Source of the DNA: JAJPHW01 sp963799065
GTDB taxonomy: Bacteria > Acidobacteriota > Terriglobia > Terriglobales > Acidobacteriaceae
Direction: 5' to 3'
Assembly (NCBI GenBank): GCA_963799065.1
Contig: CAWCVJ010000003.1
Location: 1,054,001 to 1,118,000, forward strand
DNA: 64,000 nt
This document shows positions 26,870-36,380 of the stretch, in pieces. The notes beneath the pieces were generated by a model. It had not been told where the DNA came from. It saw only the letters and a list, made by a program, of their open reading frames with translations, and did not search any database. Positions within the stretch are counted from its first letter, which is position 1. Each line of letters starts with the position of its first letter. The position numbers were made by a program, and so were the translations under genes.

Positions 26870-27799
26870 CTATACGACGCTGACCTTTGCCGACATCGCT
26901 TCGGTTTGCTCGTGGGCGTGGTAGCTGGAACGCACCATCGGCCCCGATTCCACATGCCTGAACCCGAACTTCAAGGCTTCCTGTTTGAGAAATTTAAATT
27001 CCTCGGGTGTGTAATAGCGTGTCATCGGCAGATGATCTTTCGACGGCCGCAGGTACTGTCCTACGGTCAGAATGTCCACGCCGCGCTCGCCGAGATCGCG
27101 GAACACTTCGATGAGCTCCTCCGTCGTTTCGCCCAAGCCAACCATTACGCCGGACTTCGTCACGCCCTGAGGAGCCATGCGCTTCGCATCGGACAGCAGA
27201 TTCAGCGTCCGCTCATACCGTGCACCCGACCGCACGGCCCGATATAAGCGGGGAACCGTTTCGGTGTTGTGGTTGAGCACATCCGGCTTGGCCTCGAGAA
27301 CAATGCGCAGCGGTTCTTCCAATCCTTGAAAATCGGGAATCAGAACTTCGATGCGGCAGTCTTCCGTGACTTCACGAATAAGCCGAATGGTGTCCGCAAA
27401 AATCTTCGCTCCGCCGACATTGTCATCGTCGCGATTGACGCTGGTTACGACCGCGTGTTTCAAGCCCAGAGTTGCCACTGCTTCGGCGACACGTCGCGGT
27501 TCATCCCAATCAATCTCCAGCGGGCGGCCCTTGGGCACCGCGCAGAAGCCGCAGCGCCGGGTACAGATGTCTCCCAGCAGCATGAAGGTCGCGGTCTTAT
27601 GATTCCAACACTCTCCGATATTCGGACACTGCGCCGATTCGCAAACAGTGTGCAAGCCAAGTCCGCGAGCCAGTTTTTTGAGCTCATGGAAGTTCTCACC
27701 CACGGGCGCTTTGGCGCGCAGCCACTCTGGCTTGGGTTTTCTAACCTGCGGTCCAACCTCGATCTGGACGAGTTGGGGGTTTGTGGCCATCTCCCCCAT
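26870..27799 (-). CDS. lipA: Lipoyl synthase
   Basis: 309-aa radical SAM enzyme that inserts two sulfurs into octanoyl-lipoyl domains. It has both iron-sulfur motifs: the auxiliary cluster CESAQCPNIGEC (Cys53, 58, 64) and the SAM cluster CTRRCGFC (Cys79, 83, 86). Its product is needed by OGDH, whose E1 is in this window. ATG 27799 (MGEMATN) is chosen; the frame is open further up but that part lacks family similarity. The ATG 27790 has GGGGGAG directly against it, too close to serve. The divergent membrane protein starts 100 bp away. Confidence 0.95.
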   Translation of the reverse strand: MGEMATNPQLVQIEVGPQVRKPKPEWLRAKAPVGENFHELKKLARGLGLHTVCESAQCPNIGECWNHKTATFMLLGDICTRRCGFCAVPKGRPLEIDWDEPRRVAEAVATLGLKHAVVTSVNRDDDNVGGAKIFADTIRLIREVTEDCRIEVLIPDFQGLEEPLRIVLEAKPDVLNHNTETVPRLYRAVRSGARYERTLNLLSDAKRMAPQGVTKSGVMVGLGETTEELIEVFRDLGERGVDILTVGQYLRPSKDHLPMTRYYTPEEFKFLKQEALKFGFRHVESGPMVRSSYHAHEQTEAMSAKVSVV

Positions 27800-27899
27800 T
27801 TTACACACACCGGTTCTTTCGCGATAAGGAACCCTCCCCGATAACGCCGCTGTGAGTGTAGGCTCCAAAGACGCCGCCGAAGTGTCCGATAATAACGGC

Positions 27900-29036
27900 A
27901 TGGCTACGGCCCGTCTGACCATGCCGGTCCCGGCGTCCGCGAAACCCGCGGAGAGAGTCGCACGGGATTCTTCGTTTCGCGAAGTGCTCTTGCTGGGGAC
28001 GATCAGTTGCGTGGTTTTTGTAGGGTTGCTGGTGAGCTTCGGCGGCTATGCTCATAGGGTCGCGAATTTTGGCGACAACGTTGCCTATGCCCGAATTGCG
28101 GACGGCGTCAGACACTGGAAGTTTTCTGGTCTGATGATCAAGCAGTTCTGGGGAGTTTCGTTTCTGATGGCCGCCATCTCCGCGGTTACGGGACTCGCCA
28201 CGCTTCAGGCACTGATTGTCATCAGCGTCTCGTGCTACTTCGTCAGCCTCGCGCTGGCCTATCATCTGTGGGGAGAGCGAGTCGCGGGCGTATTCGCAGT
28301 GCTCAATTTCTATTGGCTCCAACTTTCCTTCCTGGGCGGGTCGGAGCCGCTATTTGTGGCGCTACTTTACGCGTCATTCCTGGCGGCGCGCCGCCGGCGT
28401 TGGTTTCTGGCTTCGCTTCTCGCGGCGCTTTGCACGAGCGTTCGTCCCCTCGGCTTCCTGGCTGTGCTGGCTCTCGGATTGGCTTTGCTATGGCGCCGCG
28501 ACTACCGAAAACTTTTGCCCGTCTCGCTCATCGCCGGGGCCATTGGTTTCGCCTACGTCCTGACAGTGAAACTGGCGGTAGGCGACGCTTTGGCCACCGT
28601 ACACAGCTATACACGCACAGGTAGCAGTCACGCGCTCTTCGGCATTCCTTTCTATGCCATCGCTCAAGCGGCATTGAGCGGCACGGTTCCACTGACCAAT
28701 CTGGCGCTGAGTTTAGGCTGGGTGGGATTCGCTGTCGGAGGAATGTTACTCTTCCTGCCGGGCTCGATGAAGTGCGGTTACGGGAACGACCACTTGCCTG
28801 AAGTGTTATTTTCCGCGGGCTACTTAGGGGTCATTTGTTCGTACAACCTACCCCATTGGGCGTTGGGGAACTTTGCCCGGTTCGCCATCCCCATAGTGCC
28901 GTTCGCCACTCTGGGATGGCTACCCTGGATTCCTCGGTCGCGGTGGTTCCTGCGAACCCTGGCTATCCTCAGCCCTGCGCTGGCCGCTTGTTCCAGCATA
29001 GGCATCCTCGATGTCATCCACCGTCTCCGAGGGTGA
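27900..29036 (+). CDS. Polytopic membrane protein, possible GT-C glycosyltransferase
   Basis: 378 aa with about 9-10 membrane helices. After a 30-residue soluble start, the first helix (EVLLLGTISCVVFVGLLVSFGGY) is followed by a loop containing NFGDNVAYARIADGV, an acidic loop at the place where GT-C mannosyltransferases of the PIG-V type carry a catalytic Asp. The alternating helices and SVRPLGFLAVLALGLALLW also suit that class. The function is tentative. Start is ATG 27900; a GTG at 27852 would add 16 residues. Confidence 0.65.
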   Translation: MATARLTMPVPASAKPAERVARDSSFREVLLLGTISCVVFVGLLVSFGGYAHRVANFGDNVAYARIADGVRHWKFSGLMIKQFWGVSFLMAAISAVTGLATLQALIVISVSCYFVSLALAYHLWGERVAGVFAVLNFYWLQLSFLGGSEPLFVALLYASFLAARRRRWFLASLLAALCTSVRPLGFLAVLALGLALLWRRDYRKLLPVSLIAGAIGFAYVLTVKLAVGDALATVHSYTRTGSSHALFGIPFYAIAQAALSGTVPLTNLALSLGWVGFAVGGMLLFLPGSMKCGYGNDHLPEVLFSAGYLGVICSYNLPHWALGNFARFAIPIVPFATLGWLPWIPRSRWFLRTLAILSPALAACSSIGILDVIHRLRG

Positions 29037-29045
29037 TCGTGGCGC

Positions 29046-29774
29046 TTAGTTTTCCAAATACGATTCGATCCACTGTTTGATCTTCTGCCGGCGTTCGTCC
29101 TGCATATCGAAGCGAATGCCGAAGGTCTTGGCGGTCGCGTTGCGCCAGGTCACACTGCCCCGCACCCAAATCCGCGGCAAAGTCAGCAGCCCAAAGGACG
29201 CTTCCAGCGCCTGACCGTTCGGGATGTTCTCCGAACACTTCAGCGACATCCCTCCCGAGCTCACCTCCTGGCTAGTGGCCTCGAGCTTGCGATTGTCCGC
29301 CAGCAGCAGGGACACCTCGGTCACCAGAGGAATCCGCACGTATCGACGAAACTCGTGCAGGATGAGCGTTTGCGTCGAGCGCACCAGCTTCAGCACGGAT
29401 GTCCGCTCCAACGGCTCGTTGAACACGGCATTGACTCCATATTTCGAAAACTTCATGGCGTCCTGTACAGTTCCGCCCACTCCATAGATCACCATGCGGT
29501 TGTTGGAGGGGGAATTGCGGGCGGTCTCCATGACGGGAGCGGCTTCTCCGGCCAAGCGGACGACACAAGCCTCGAATTTTTCGGCTTTGAGCCGGTCGGC
29601 CATGTTGCCGGTCATGGACACGGTCTCGATTCCGAACTGGCGGAAACACTCCGACAGGATCAGTCGCGAGGACTCTTTCATGTCCACCAGAGCGGCGCGA
29701 GCGATGTGCTTTCGCGTCATTCGAAGTGCGGCGGGAGAGGGTGTGCTCATCGGAACGGGGATTGGAGTATTCAT
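29046..29774 (-). CDS. PilZ-domain protein with degenerate receiver-like N-terminus
   Basis: 242 aa. Residues 25-135 look like a response-regulator fold (RAALVDMKESSRLILSECF ... YGVNAVFNEPLE), but the phospho-acceptor strand reads ACVVRLAGE with no Asp, so it is probably not phosphorylated. Residues 140-240 are a PilZ domain: RRYVRIPL (RxxxR) and EVSSGGMSL (D/NxSxxG form), the c-di-GMP-binding motifs, although the first residue of the second motif is Glu-Val rather than Asp/Asn. Probable c-di-GMP effector; partner unknown. Confidence 0.75.
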   Translation of the reverse strand: MNTPIPVPMSTPSPAALRMTRKHIARAALVDMKESSRLILSECFRQFGIETVSMTGNMADRLKAEKFEACVVRLAGEAAPVMETARNSPSNNRMVIYGVGGTVQDAMKFSKYGVNAVFNEPLERTSVLKLVRSTQTLILHEFRRYVRIPLVTEVSLLLADNRKLEATSQEVSSGGMSLKCSENIPNGQALEASFGLLTLPRIWVRGSVTWRNATAKTFGIRFDMQDERRQKIKQWIESYLEN

Positions 29775-30007
29775 TATGAATTTTTCCTAGAGAGGCTAAA
29801 AAGTGGCCAACACCGTGACAGCCTTGAATCCCTATTCTGGCCTGCTGTTGCGGACTTTGGCAAAGGCGATTTAGGACAGTGCGGAGTACCAAGGTGAGGT
29901 TACGAGAAAGCGATTGCGCCGAGTCGGGGATGGAACTTTGGAAGCATGGAGAATGGACTAAAGTGTCTGGCATTTCCCGCCGAAAGACAGGATAGGAACC
30001 GTCAGCC

Positions 30008-31246
30008 TTACTCTTCCCAGCGCTTTAGCACCAAGGCCCCGTTGGTGCCGCCAAATCCAAAGGAGTTCGACAGGGCATACTGGATATCGCCTTTTCGCGC
30101 ATGATTGGGGATAAAATCCATTCCTTCCGTTTCCGGATCCTGATGTTCCAGATTAATCGTGGGAGGCATGATCTGGTCTCGCAATGCCAGGGCGACGATT
30201 GCGGCCTCAAGGACCCCCGCCCCTCCCAGCAAATGTCCGGTCATCGATTTGGTCGAACTCACCGGGACGCGATATTGGCCAAAGAAATTGCGAATCGCCT
30301 GCGCCTCCAGCTTGTCTCCGATCGGGGTCGACGTCCCATGCGCGTTGAGATAGCCGATCTGCGAAGGCTGTATGCCAGCGTCGGCCAGAGCATTCCGCAT
30401 GACCCGGAATGCACCCTCATGTTCAGGGGCTGGCTGGGTCATGTGGTAAGCATCGCCGGACATGCCGTATCCCACCACCTCGGCAATAATCTTGGCGCCG
30501 CGCTGGCGGGCGAATTCCAATTCTTCGAGAATCACAATCCCCGCCCCCTCGCCGCATACAAAGCCGTCGCGCCCGATGTCCCACGGACGGCTCGCCCTCT
30601 CCGGTTCGTCGTTACGCGTGGAAAGTGCGCGCATGGCCGAAAAACCTCCAATGCCGAGAGGATTGATGGGCGCTTCGGTTCCGCCCGCGATCATCGCGTC
30701 GGCGTCGCCGCGCTGGATGATCTTGAACGAATCGCCGATGGAATGAGCGCTGGTGGTGCAGGCCGTTGCCGTCGCTTCATTGGGACCTTTCGCCCCGAAG
30801 CGCATGGAAACATGGCCTGCCGCCAGATTGATGATGAACGCGGGAATAAAGAAAGGAGAAAGCTTTCGCGGCCCGCCTTCCAGCAAGGCCGAATGCTCGC
30901 GTTCGATGACTTCCAGTCCGCCCACTCCGGAGCCGATGTGGACGCCAATTCGTTCCGCATTCTCGGGCGTGATGGTCAGGCCCGAGTGTTTCATCGCTTC
31001 ATCCGAGGCGGCGATCGCCAGATGGATGAAGCGGCCCATCTTCTTGACTTCTTTTTTCTCGATGAACTGAAGCGGGTCGAAGTTCTTTACCTCGGCTGCG
31101 ATCTGGCTGGCAAATTGCGAGGCGTCGAAAGCGGCAATCCGCGCCACGCCGCTTTTTCCCGCCAACAAATTTCGCCAAACCTCTTCGGTCGTATTGCCTA
31201 CCGCGCAGAGGAGGCCGACCCCGGTGACTACGACACGCCTCTTCAA
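30008..31246 (-). CDS. fabF: 3-oxoacyl-[ACP] synthase II
   Basis: 412-aa elongating condensing enzyme of fatty acid synthesis. Catalytic Cys163 in TACTTSAHSIG, His in NAHGTSTPIGD and His in TGHLLGGAG complete the Cys-His-His triad of KASII. TTG at 31246 (LKRRVVVTGVG) gives the usual length and sits 1 base past the ACP stop; the longer frame overlaps acpP. It is co-directional with two ACP genes upstream. Confidence 0.95.
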   Translation of the reverse strand: MKRRVVVTGVGLLCAVGNTTEEVWRNLLAGKSGVARIAAFDASQFASQIAAEVKNFDPLQFIEKKEVKKMGRFIHLAIAASDEAMKHSGLTITPENAERIGVHIGSGVGGLEVIEREHSALLEGGPRKLSPFFIPAFIINLAAGHVSMRFGAKGPNEATATACTTSAHSIGDSFKIIQRGDADAMIAGGTEAPINPLGIGGFSAMRALSTRNDEPERASRPWDIGRDGFVCGEGAGIVILEELEFARQRGAKIIAEVVGYGMSGDAYHMTQPAPEHEGAFRVMRNALADAGIQPSQIGYLNAHGTSTPIGDKLEAQAIRNFFGQYRVPVSSTKSMTGHLLGGAGVLEAAIVALALRDQIMPPTINLEHQDPETEGMDFIPNHARKGDIQYALSNSFGFGGTNGALVLKRWEE

Positions 31247-31247
31247 A

Positions 31248-31493
31248 CTATTTTGCACCCTTCGAGTGTTTACCGATGTAATCGATTGCATCTTGCACAG
31301 TGCGAATTTTTTCCGCGTCTTCGTCGGGAATTTCGATCTCGAAGGCTTCTTCAAACGCCATGACGAGCTCGACCGTATCCAGCGAGTCGGCGCCGAGATC
31401 ATCCACGAAAGACGCGGTCTGCGTGACCTCGCCTTCGTCCACTCCCAGTTGCTCCACAATTATCTGCTTCACTTTTTCGTCTACCGATGCCAT
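31248..31493 (-). CDS. acpP: Acyl carrier protein
   Basis: 81-aa ACP with the phosphopantetheine attachment site DLGADSLD (Ser37) and acidic helix II (VELVMAFEEAFEIEIPDED). It lies one base upstream of fabF, the classical acpP-fabF arrangement. Start ATG 31493 is preceded by GAGGAGA. It would be modified by AcpS (25251-25628). Confidence 0.93.
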   Translation of the reverse strand: MASVDEKVKQIIVEQLGVDEGEVTQTASFVDDLGADSLDTVELVMAFEEAFEIEIPDEDAEKIRTVQDAIDYIGKHSKGAK

Positions 31494-31539
31494 TGCTTCT
31501 CCTCAGTTCTTTGGATTGTTCTGCGATGTGAAACGAACC

Positions 31540-31806
31540 TTATGAAATCTGCTTAATGACCTTAGCGTGCTTTTCCACGTAATCGATGGCGCTTTGTACA
31601 GTCACCATCTTCTCTGTATTCTCGTCGGATATCTCCAGCGCAAAGGTTTCCTCCATCGCCATCACCAGTTCCACCTGGTCGAGCGAGTCCGCGCCCAAAT
31701 CGTCCGCAAACGAAGCGTTGGGCGTGATTTCACTCTCGTCCACGCCCAGCTTTTCGCTGATCAGTTGTCTTACTTTTTCGGTCAGCTCTTTGCTGCTCAC
31801 AGCCAT
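31540..31806 (-). CDS. Second acyl carrier protein
   Basis: 88 aa, with DLGADSLDQVELVMAMEE (Ser41) and the same four-helix pattern as the neighbouring ACP (31248-31493). ATG 31806 has GAGGG 10 bases ahead; the frame upstream lacks ACP character. Only 46 bases separate the two ACP genes, so they are likely one transcript with fabF. Sequence identity between the two is high in helix II but the C-terminal helix differs (KVIKQIS against KGAK), suggesting distinct partners or simple dosage. Confidence 0.9.
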   Translation of the reverse strand: MAVSSKELTEKVRQLISEKLGVDESEITPNASFADDLGADSLDQVELVMAMEETFALEISDENTEKMVTVQSAIDYVEKHAKVIKQIS

Positions 31807-31951
31807 AGATGTACCCTCGACAATGCGCGATGCAAGGAACAAGTAGTGTACTGGTAGGCTATGGCGGTGTAAAGAATGCCCCGCCGATTTCCGCCACTGA
31901 ATGCGTCCGGGAATTTGCACTTCCGGGCTGCGGCGATGCACCATCATGTCT

Positions 31952-32395
31952 ATGAGGGCTGTCGTCCAGAGAGTCACTCGAGCCCAGGTGACGGTGGGTG
32001 CCGAGGTCGTGGGCCGCATCGGCCGCGGCTTACTTGTCCTGGTCGGCGTGGGCAAGTCCGACACGCAAGACGATGCCGCCTATCTGGCATCCAAGATTTT
32101 CGGCTTGCGAATCTTTGAAGACGAGGGCGGCAAAATGAATCTCGATGTCGCACAAGTCGACGGGGAAGTCTTGATCGTTTCGCAGTTCACGTTATACGGC
32201 GACACTCGCCGGGGCAAGCGGCCGTCCTTCGATGAAGCCGCTTCGCCGCCCGACGCGCGAAGGCTCTTCGACAGCTTCGTCGCGCTCATGCGCCAGGCAG
32301 GCCCACGCTGCGCCAGCGGACGCTTTCAGGAAACCATGCAGGTCGAATTGGTCAACGACGGGCCAGTCACTCTTCTGCTCGATTCCGCCCGCTGA
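31952..32395 (+). CDS. dtd: D-aminoacyl-tRNA deacylase
   Basis: 147-aa proofreading enzyme that removes D-amino acids from tRNA. MRAVVQRVTRAQVTV is the family N-terminus, the active-site SQFTLYGDTRRGKRPSF lies about residues 77-93, and the second loop NDGPVTLLLDS carries the GPVT motif (family form NSGPVT/NxGPVT). ATG 31952 chosen by similarity; ATG 31946 is two codons earlier. It is divergent from the ACP genes. Confidence 0.93.
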   Translation: MRAVVQRVTRAQVTVGAEVVGRIGRGLLVLVGVGKSDTQDDAAYLASKIFGLRIFEDEGGKMNLDVAQVDGEVLIVSQFTLYGDTRRGKRPSFDEAASPPDARRLFDSFVALMRQAGPRCASGRFQETMQVELVNDGPVTLLLDSAR

Positions 32396-32415
32396 GTGGA
32401 CTCTGAATTCGCCGT

Positions 32416-35400
32416 TTATTTCGTCGCTGGAAGGCCGCTTTGGAGTCGCTTCCAGTCCTCCAATCGTTTCCCCAAGGCTTCATCCAAATCCTGAAAAGTC
32501 GCTGCGGCCTGGGTCGTCGGAGCGGCATCGGCACTGTCCACCACCTCCAAGAGAGCGTAGAGCGCCTGGTTCATCGGGGCGAGACCTTTCTCATTCAGCG
32601 GAACTGGCGTGCTTCCGCCGCTCCCCGACTCGATCATGGCCAGCTTCTTTTGGGCGTCGCTGGCGGAATCGTTCGCTGACGCTTGCTTGAGCCGTTGCCG
32701 AGCCGACCGCACTTGCCGCACTGCCTCGTAGCTTCGGTTCATCGCGTCCGCGATCTTGGTCTCGAGCAGGAATTGTTGACGCAGGCCCTCTACGCTCGTC
32801 TTCACTCTCGGATCCATCTTTATGACCAGTGGCTGGCTTATCGTCTGTCCATTGGCAGTCAGCTTAACGACATATTTTCCGGGCAGAACGGTGGGGCCTT
32901 GAGGATAGCGAGGGGTGTCATGATCGATCGCGGAGATGGGATACTCCTGGTCCAGGGACTGCGGTGCCGGATCGCGCAAATCCCAGACGAACCGGTGCAT
33001 GCCGGCTGCCGTCGAGGGTTTGGTGAAGGGGCGAATCCAGTATGTCGGAAGATTGAGGTCCTTAGGATTCACGTCCTCAGATTTATCTTCACTTGAAAAT
33101 GTGCGCACCAGCTTTCCTGCCGCGTCGCTTATTTCAATCACCACCGGGGTAGTGGCAGCGGTTTTCAAGACGTAATCCAGAATCGCTCCGTCGGGGGGAT
33201 TCTTGCCCGCAGGCTCCTCGGGCGGAAGCGGGGTGTCCGTGTTATTGTTGCGGCGCACCCGATACGTAACTTGTGGCGCGAACAAATAAGCGGCGCGGTT
33301 CGCCGATTTGTCGTCCATCTGCCGCAGCGTGGCGATATCGTCCAATATCCAGAATGAACGGCCGTGCGTGCCGATGACCAGGTCATCGCCGTGCACAACC
33401 AGATCGCGAATCGAACTGGCGGGAAGATTCAACCGCAGCGATTGCCAGTGATCGCCATCGTCGAAGGAGACGTAGACGCTGCGCTCCGTGCCCGCAAACA
33501 AAAGCCCCTTGCGCACCGGGTCTTCGCGCACCGTATTCACCGGATCGTTGGGCAGTCCGTTCACTATTTTTTGCCAGGATTTTCCCCCGTCGTGAGTACG
33601 GTAAATATAGGGCTGAAGATCGTCGAGACGAAAGCGGTTCACGGCGGCGTACACCGTATCGGCGTCGAAGTGCGAGGCGTCGAGCTGCGCGACTTTACTC
33701 CAAGGCGTCAATTCCGGAGGAGTGACGTTGCTCCAGGTTTTGCCGGCGTCGCGTGTAACCTGGATTGAGCCGTCATCCGTTCCCGCCCAGATCAGTTTGC
33801 CGTCTTTGGGGGAAGGCGCCAGCGAATAAATTACTCCGCGATGCTTGCCCTGGGCGGGATCCGACTCAACGAACACTCCCAGGCTCGGCGGAACCCCGGG
33901 GTCCTCGCGGGTCAAGTCGGGGCTAATAATGTCCCAGCGGTTGCCGCCATTCGTCGTCTTGAACAGAACATTCGAACCCAGGTAAAGCGTATTGGGATCG
34001 ACCGGAGAGAAGATCAGCGGTGCCGTGCGATTAAAGCGATATTTACCGGTACGAATTATGACGGGCGAAACATCCTGAGTCTGTCCGGTGACGCGATTGA
34101 AGCGCGTGGCCTTACCGCCGTAAATGAGATTGGGATTCAGCGGATCGGGCGCAACGTAGCCATACTCTTCCACTCCCACCGGATACCAGTCGCGGAAAGT
34201 GATCTCGCCGAAATCGCTGCGGCTGGCGCTGCCGATACTGCCGCTCTCCTGTTGTCCCCCATAAACCCAGTAAGGAAACTGATTGTCCGTGATGACGTGA
34301 TAGAGCTGAGCGGTGGGCTGGTTGTACCAGGAACTCCAAGTGTCGCCGCCATTCACGCTGATAGTTGCACCCTGATCGACCGCCAGCGCAATGATCTGAG
34401 GATTCATCGGATTAATCCACACCGTGTGATAGTCATCTCCACCCGGCGCGCCTTTGATGGCTGTGAAGCGGCGACCCTGGTCGGCTGAGAGGTACGTTGA
34501 GACATTGGCAACGTAGACCTTGTCCTTGTCCTGGGGATCAACGGTCACAGCGGCAAAATCGTCGCCTCGTCCCCAGAGGCGGTCGTCAGGATTGACCAGT
34601 ATCCAGCTGTCCCCGGCATCGTCGGAGCGATAAAGGCCGCCGCGGTCGGGCGAATCGACCAGCGCATAGAGTCGCCGACCATCGCTGGGAGCGACGGCAA
34701 AGCCGATGCGTCCCACATGATTGGACCAATCCGGCAAGCCTTGGGTGAGTTGCGTCCAGGTGGTCCCGCCGTCGGTGCTCTTATACAACCCGCTGCCTGG
34801 ACCATTGTAAGAATCGCCAATCGTCCACGGCGGACGCCGCGAGGCGAACATGTCTGCGTAAATAATTTGCGGGTTGGCCGGATCGAAGACCAGCTGCATC
34901 GCTCCGGTGTCTTGGTCTTTGTACAAAACTTTCTCGAAAGTGATTCCTCCATCCAGCGAACGAAATACGCCGCGGGCAGGGTTCGGCCCGTAGGGATGCC
35001 CCATCGCTCCGACGAACAATCGATTGGGATCATGCGGGTCGACAATGATGGAACCGATCTGCTGACCGTCGCGCAAGCCCAAGTGCTTCCAACTCTGGCC
35101 CCCGTCGACACTCTTATAAATCCCATCTCCCACGGAGAGATCGGGGCGCCGCAATCCCTCGCCGCTGCCGACATAAATCACGTTTGGGTCCGAGGGAGCC
35201 ACGGCCAGCGCGCCAATCGATCCCGTAGGCTGATCGTCAAAGATAGGATTCCAGGTGCGGCCGTAATCGGTGCTCTTCCAGACGCCGCCATTATTTGGCG
35301 CCATGAAGAAAACATTCGGCTGAGCCGGAATTCCTGTGATTGCTACCGTACGGCCGCCGCGAAACGGTCCGATGCAGCGCCAGCGCATCTCCTGATAAAA

Positions 35401-35484
35401 GCTCGGATCGAACTGTTGCGCGGCGGCAAGTCCGCAAAGGACCAAAAGGGCCACCACGAGATTCCGCGTGCGATATGAATACAT
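32416..35484 (-). CDS. Secreted BNR/sortilin-type beta-propeller protein
   Basis: 1022 aa. A signal peptide (residues 1-24, LVVALLVLCGLAAAQ) is followed by repeated Asp-box/BNR motifs (SxDxGxTW: KSTDYGRTW, KSTDGGTTW, VNGGDTW, TRDAGKTW, HDGGKSW), which form two Vps10/sortilin-like propellers. The last ~250 residues form a separate domain with VFVWDLRDP-like strand (MHRFVWDLRDPAP) and helices at the end. Family members are often called 'glycosyl hydrolase' but catalytic residues are not evident. ATG 35484 has GGAGG nine bases ahead. Confidence 0.85.
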   Translation of the reverse strand: MYSYRTRNLVVALLVLCGLAAAQQFDPSFYQEMRWRCIGPFRGGRTVAITGIPAQPNVFFMAPNNGGVWKSTDYGRTWNPIFDDQPTGSIGALAVAPSDPNVIYVGSGEGLRRPDLSVGDGIYKSVDGGQSWKHLGLRDGQQIGSIIVDPHDPNRLFVGAMGHPYGPNPARGVFRSLDGGITFEKVLYKDQDTGAMQLVFDPANPQIIYADMFASRRPPWTIGDSYNGPGSGLYKSTDGGTTWTQLTQGLPDWSNHVGRIGFAVAPSDGRRLYALVDSPDRGGLYRSDDAGDSWILVNPDDRLWGRGDDFAAVTVDPQDKDKVYVANVSTYLSADQGRRFTAIKGAPGGDDYHTVWINPMNPQIIALAVDQGATISVNGGDTWSSWYNQPTAQLYHVITDNQFPYWVYGGQQESGSIGSASRSDFGEITFRDWYPVGVEEYGYVAPDPLNPNLIYGGKATRFNRVTGQTQDVSPVIIRTGKYRFNRTAPLIFSPVDPNTLYLGSNVLFKTTNGGNRWDIISPDLTREDPGVPPSLGVFVESDPAQGKHRGVIYSLAPSPKDGKLIWAGTDDGSIQVTRDAGKTWSNVTPPELTPWSKVAQLDASHFDADTVYAAVNRFRLDDLQPYIYRTHDGGKSWQKIVNGLPNDPVNTVREDPVRKGLLFAGTERSVYVSFDDGDHWQSLRLNLPASSIRDLVVHGDDLVIGTHGRSFWILDDIATLRQMDDKSANRAAYLFAPQVTYRVRRNNNTDTPLPPEEPAGKNPPDGAILDYVLKTAATTPVVIEISDAAGKLVRTFSSEDKSEDVNPKDLNLPTYWIRPFTKPSTAAGMHRFVWDLRDPAPQSLDQEYPISAIDHDTPRYPQGPTVLPGKYVVKLTANGQTISQPLVIKMDPRVKTSVEGLRQQFLLETKIADAMNRSYEAVRQVRSARQRLKQASANDSASDAQKKLAMIESGSGGSTPVPLNEKGLAPMNQALYALLEVVDSADAAPTTQAAATFQDLDEALGKRLEDWKRLQSGLPATK

Positions 35485-35620
35485 GAAGATTGCCTCCGGG
35501 AGCAGAACAGCATACCACCGAAGGGGGGCGTTGCTCACGCCGTCTTGCTTTGACGCCGCCCCTCATTTACTGTGAAGCATCGGTTACCGTTGAGCCTCGG
35601 CGGGATCGCGGATTTACCCA

Positions 35621-36223
35621 ATGAAGTTTGAATCCAGCATTCGTCGGGTCGTTTGGGTCATTGTTCTATGCCTCCCCACTCTGTTTTCCGCTGCGCTCAG
35701 ATGTCAGGCGCAAGAGGCGATTTTCGACCTCGATCCCGACAAGACGACCGTAACGTTCACTCTGGGAGACGTTCTACACACGGTTCACGGAACGTTCAAG
35801 GCAAAGGCGGGACACGTCCGCTTCGATCTTGCCTCCGGTGCGGCCAGCGGGGATTTTGTTATCGATGCGACCAGTGGCGAGTCGGGCAATCACACCCGCG
35901 ATCATAAAATGCACAAAGAGATTCTGGAGAGCGACAAATATCCAGAAATCGCCTTTACTCCCAGCAAGATTATCGGCAAGGTTGCGCCCGAGGGAACTTC
36001 CGCCGTGCAAGTCGAAGGCAAGTTCAGGATTCACGGATCGGAGCACGACATAACTCTGTCCGCTCCGGTCAAGGTAAGCGGCAGCGCACTCAATGCGACG
36101 CTGCACTTCGCGGTTCCCTACGTCGATTGGGGACTCAAAGATCCCAGCAACTTCGTCCTGCGGGTCGGTAAAGAAGTCGAAATCGACATTTTCGCCTCGG
36201 GCCATTACATCGCCGCGCAATAG
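35621..36223 (+). CDS. YceI-family periplasmic lipid-binding-like protein
   Basis: 200 aa. Signal peptide (1-31, ending CQAQ), then the YceI lipocalin-like barrel: FDLDPDKTTVTFTLGDVLHTVHGTF at the N-terminus, DATSGESGNHTRDHKMH and SDKYPEIAFT in the middle, and VDWGLKDPSNFVLRVGKEVEI at the end, all typical. The family binds isoprenoid-type lipids; the ligand here is unknown. No strong ribosome-binding site. Confidence 0.9.
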   Translation: MKFESSIRRVVWVIVLCLPTLFSAALRCQAQEAIFDLDPDKTTVTFTLGDVLHTVHGTFKAKAGHVRFDLASGAASGDFVIDATSGESGNHTRDHKMHKEILESDKYPEIAFTPSKIIGKVAPEGTSAVQVEGKFRIHGSEHDITLSAPVKVSGSALNATLHFAVPYVDWGLKDPSNFVLRVGKEVEIDIFASGHYIAAQ

Positions 36224-36380
36224 GTTGTCCCTTTCAAAGGCAAATCCCACAAGCCTTTCGGTAGCAACATTTTGCTCCAGGTTGAGTTTAATCCCATGAG
36301 CTGAACTTGCCGCCAGTCCGCGCAACCCGCAGCAGCAAAGCGGTAACGGGACGACGAAGGATGGGGCAAAGGGTTTGAAC

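Noticed and set aside
30101..31363. Long plus-strand frame (420 aa) opposite fabF
   Set aside because: It is antisense to a clear fabF and acpP, with no domain and an odd residue mix; a shadow of codon bias.
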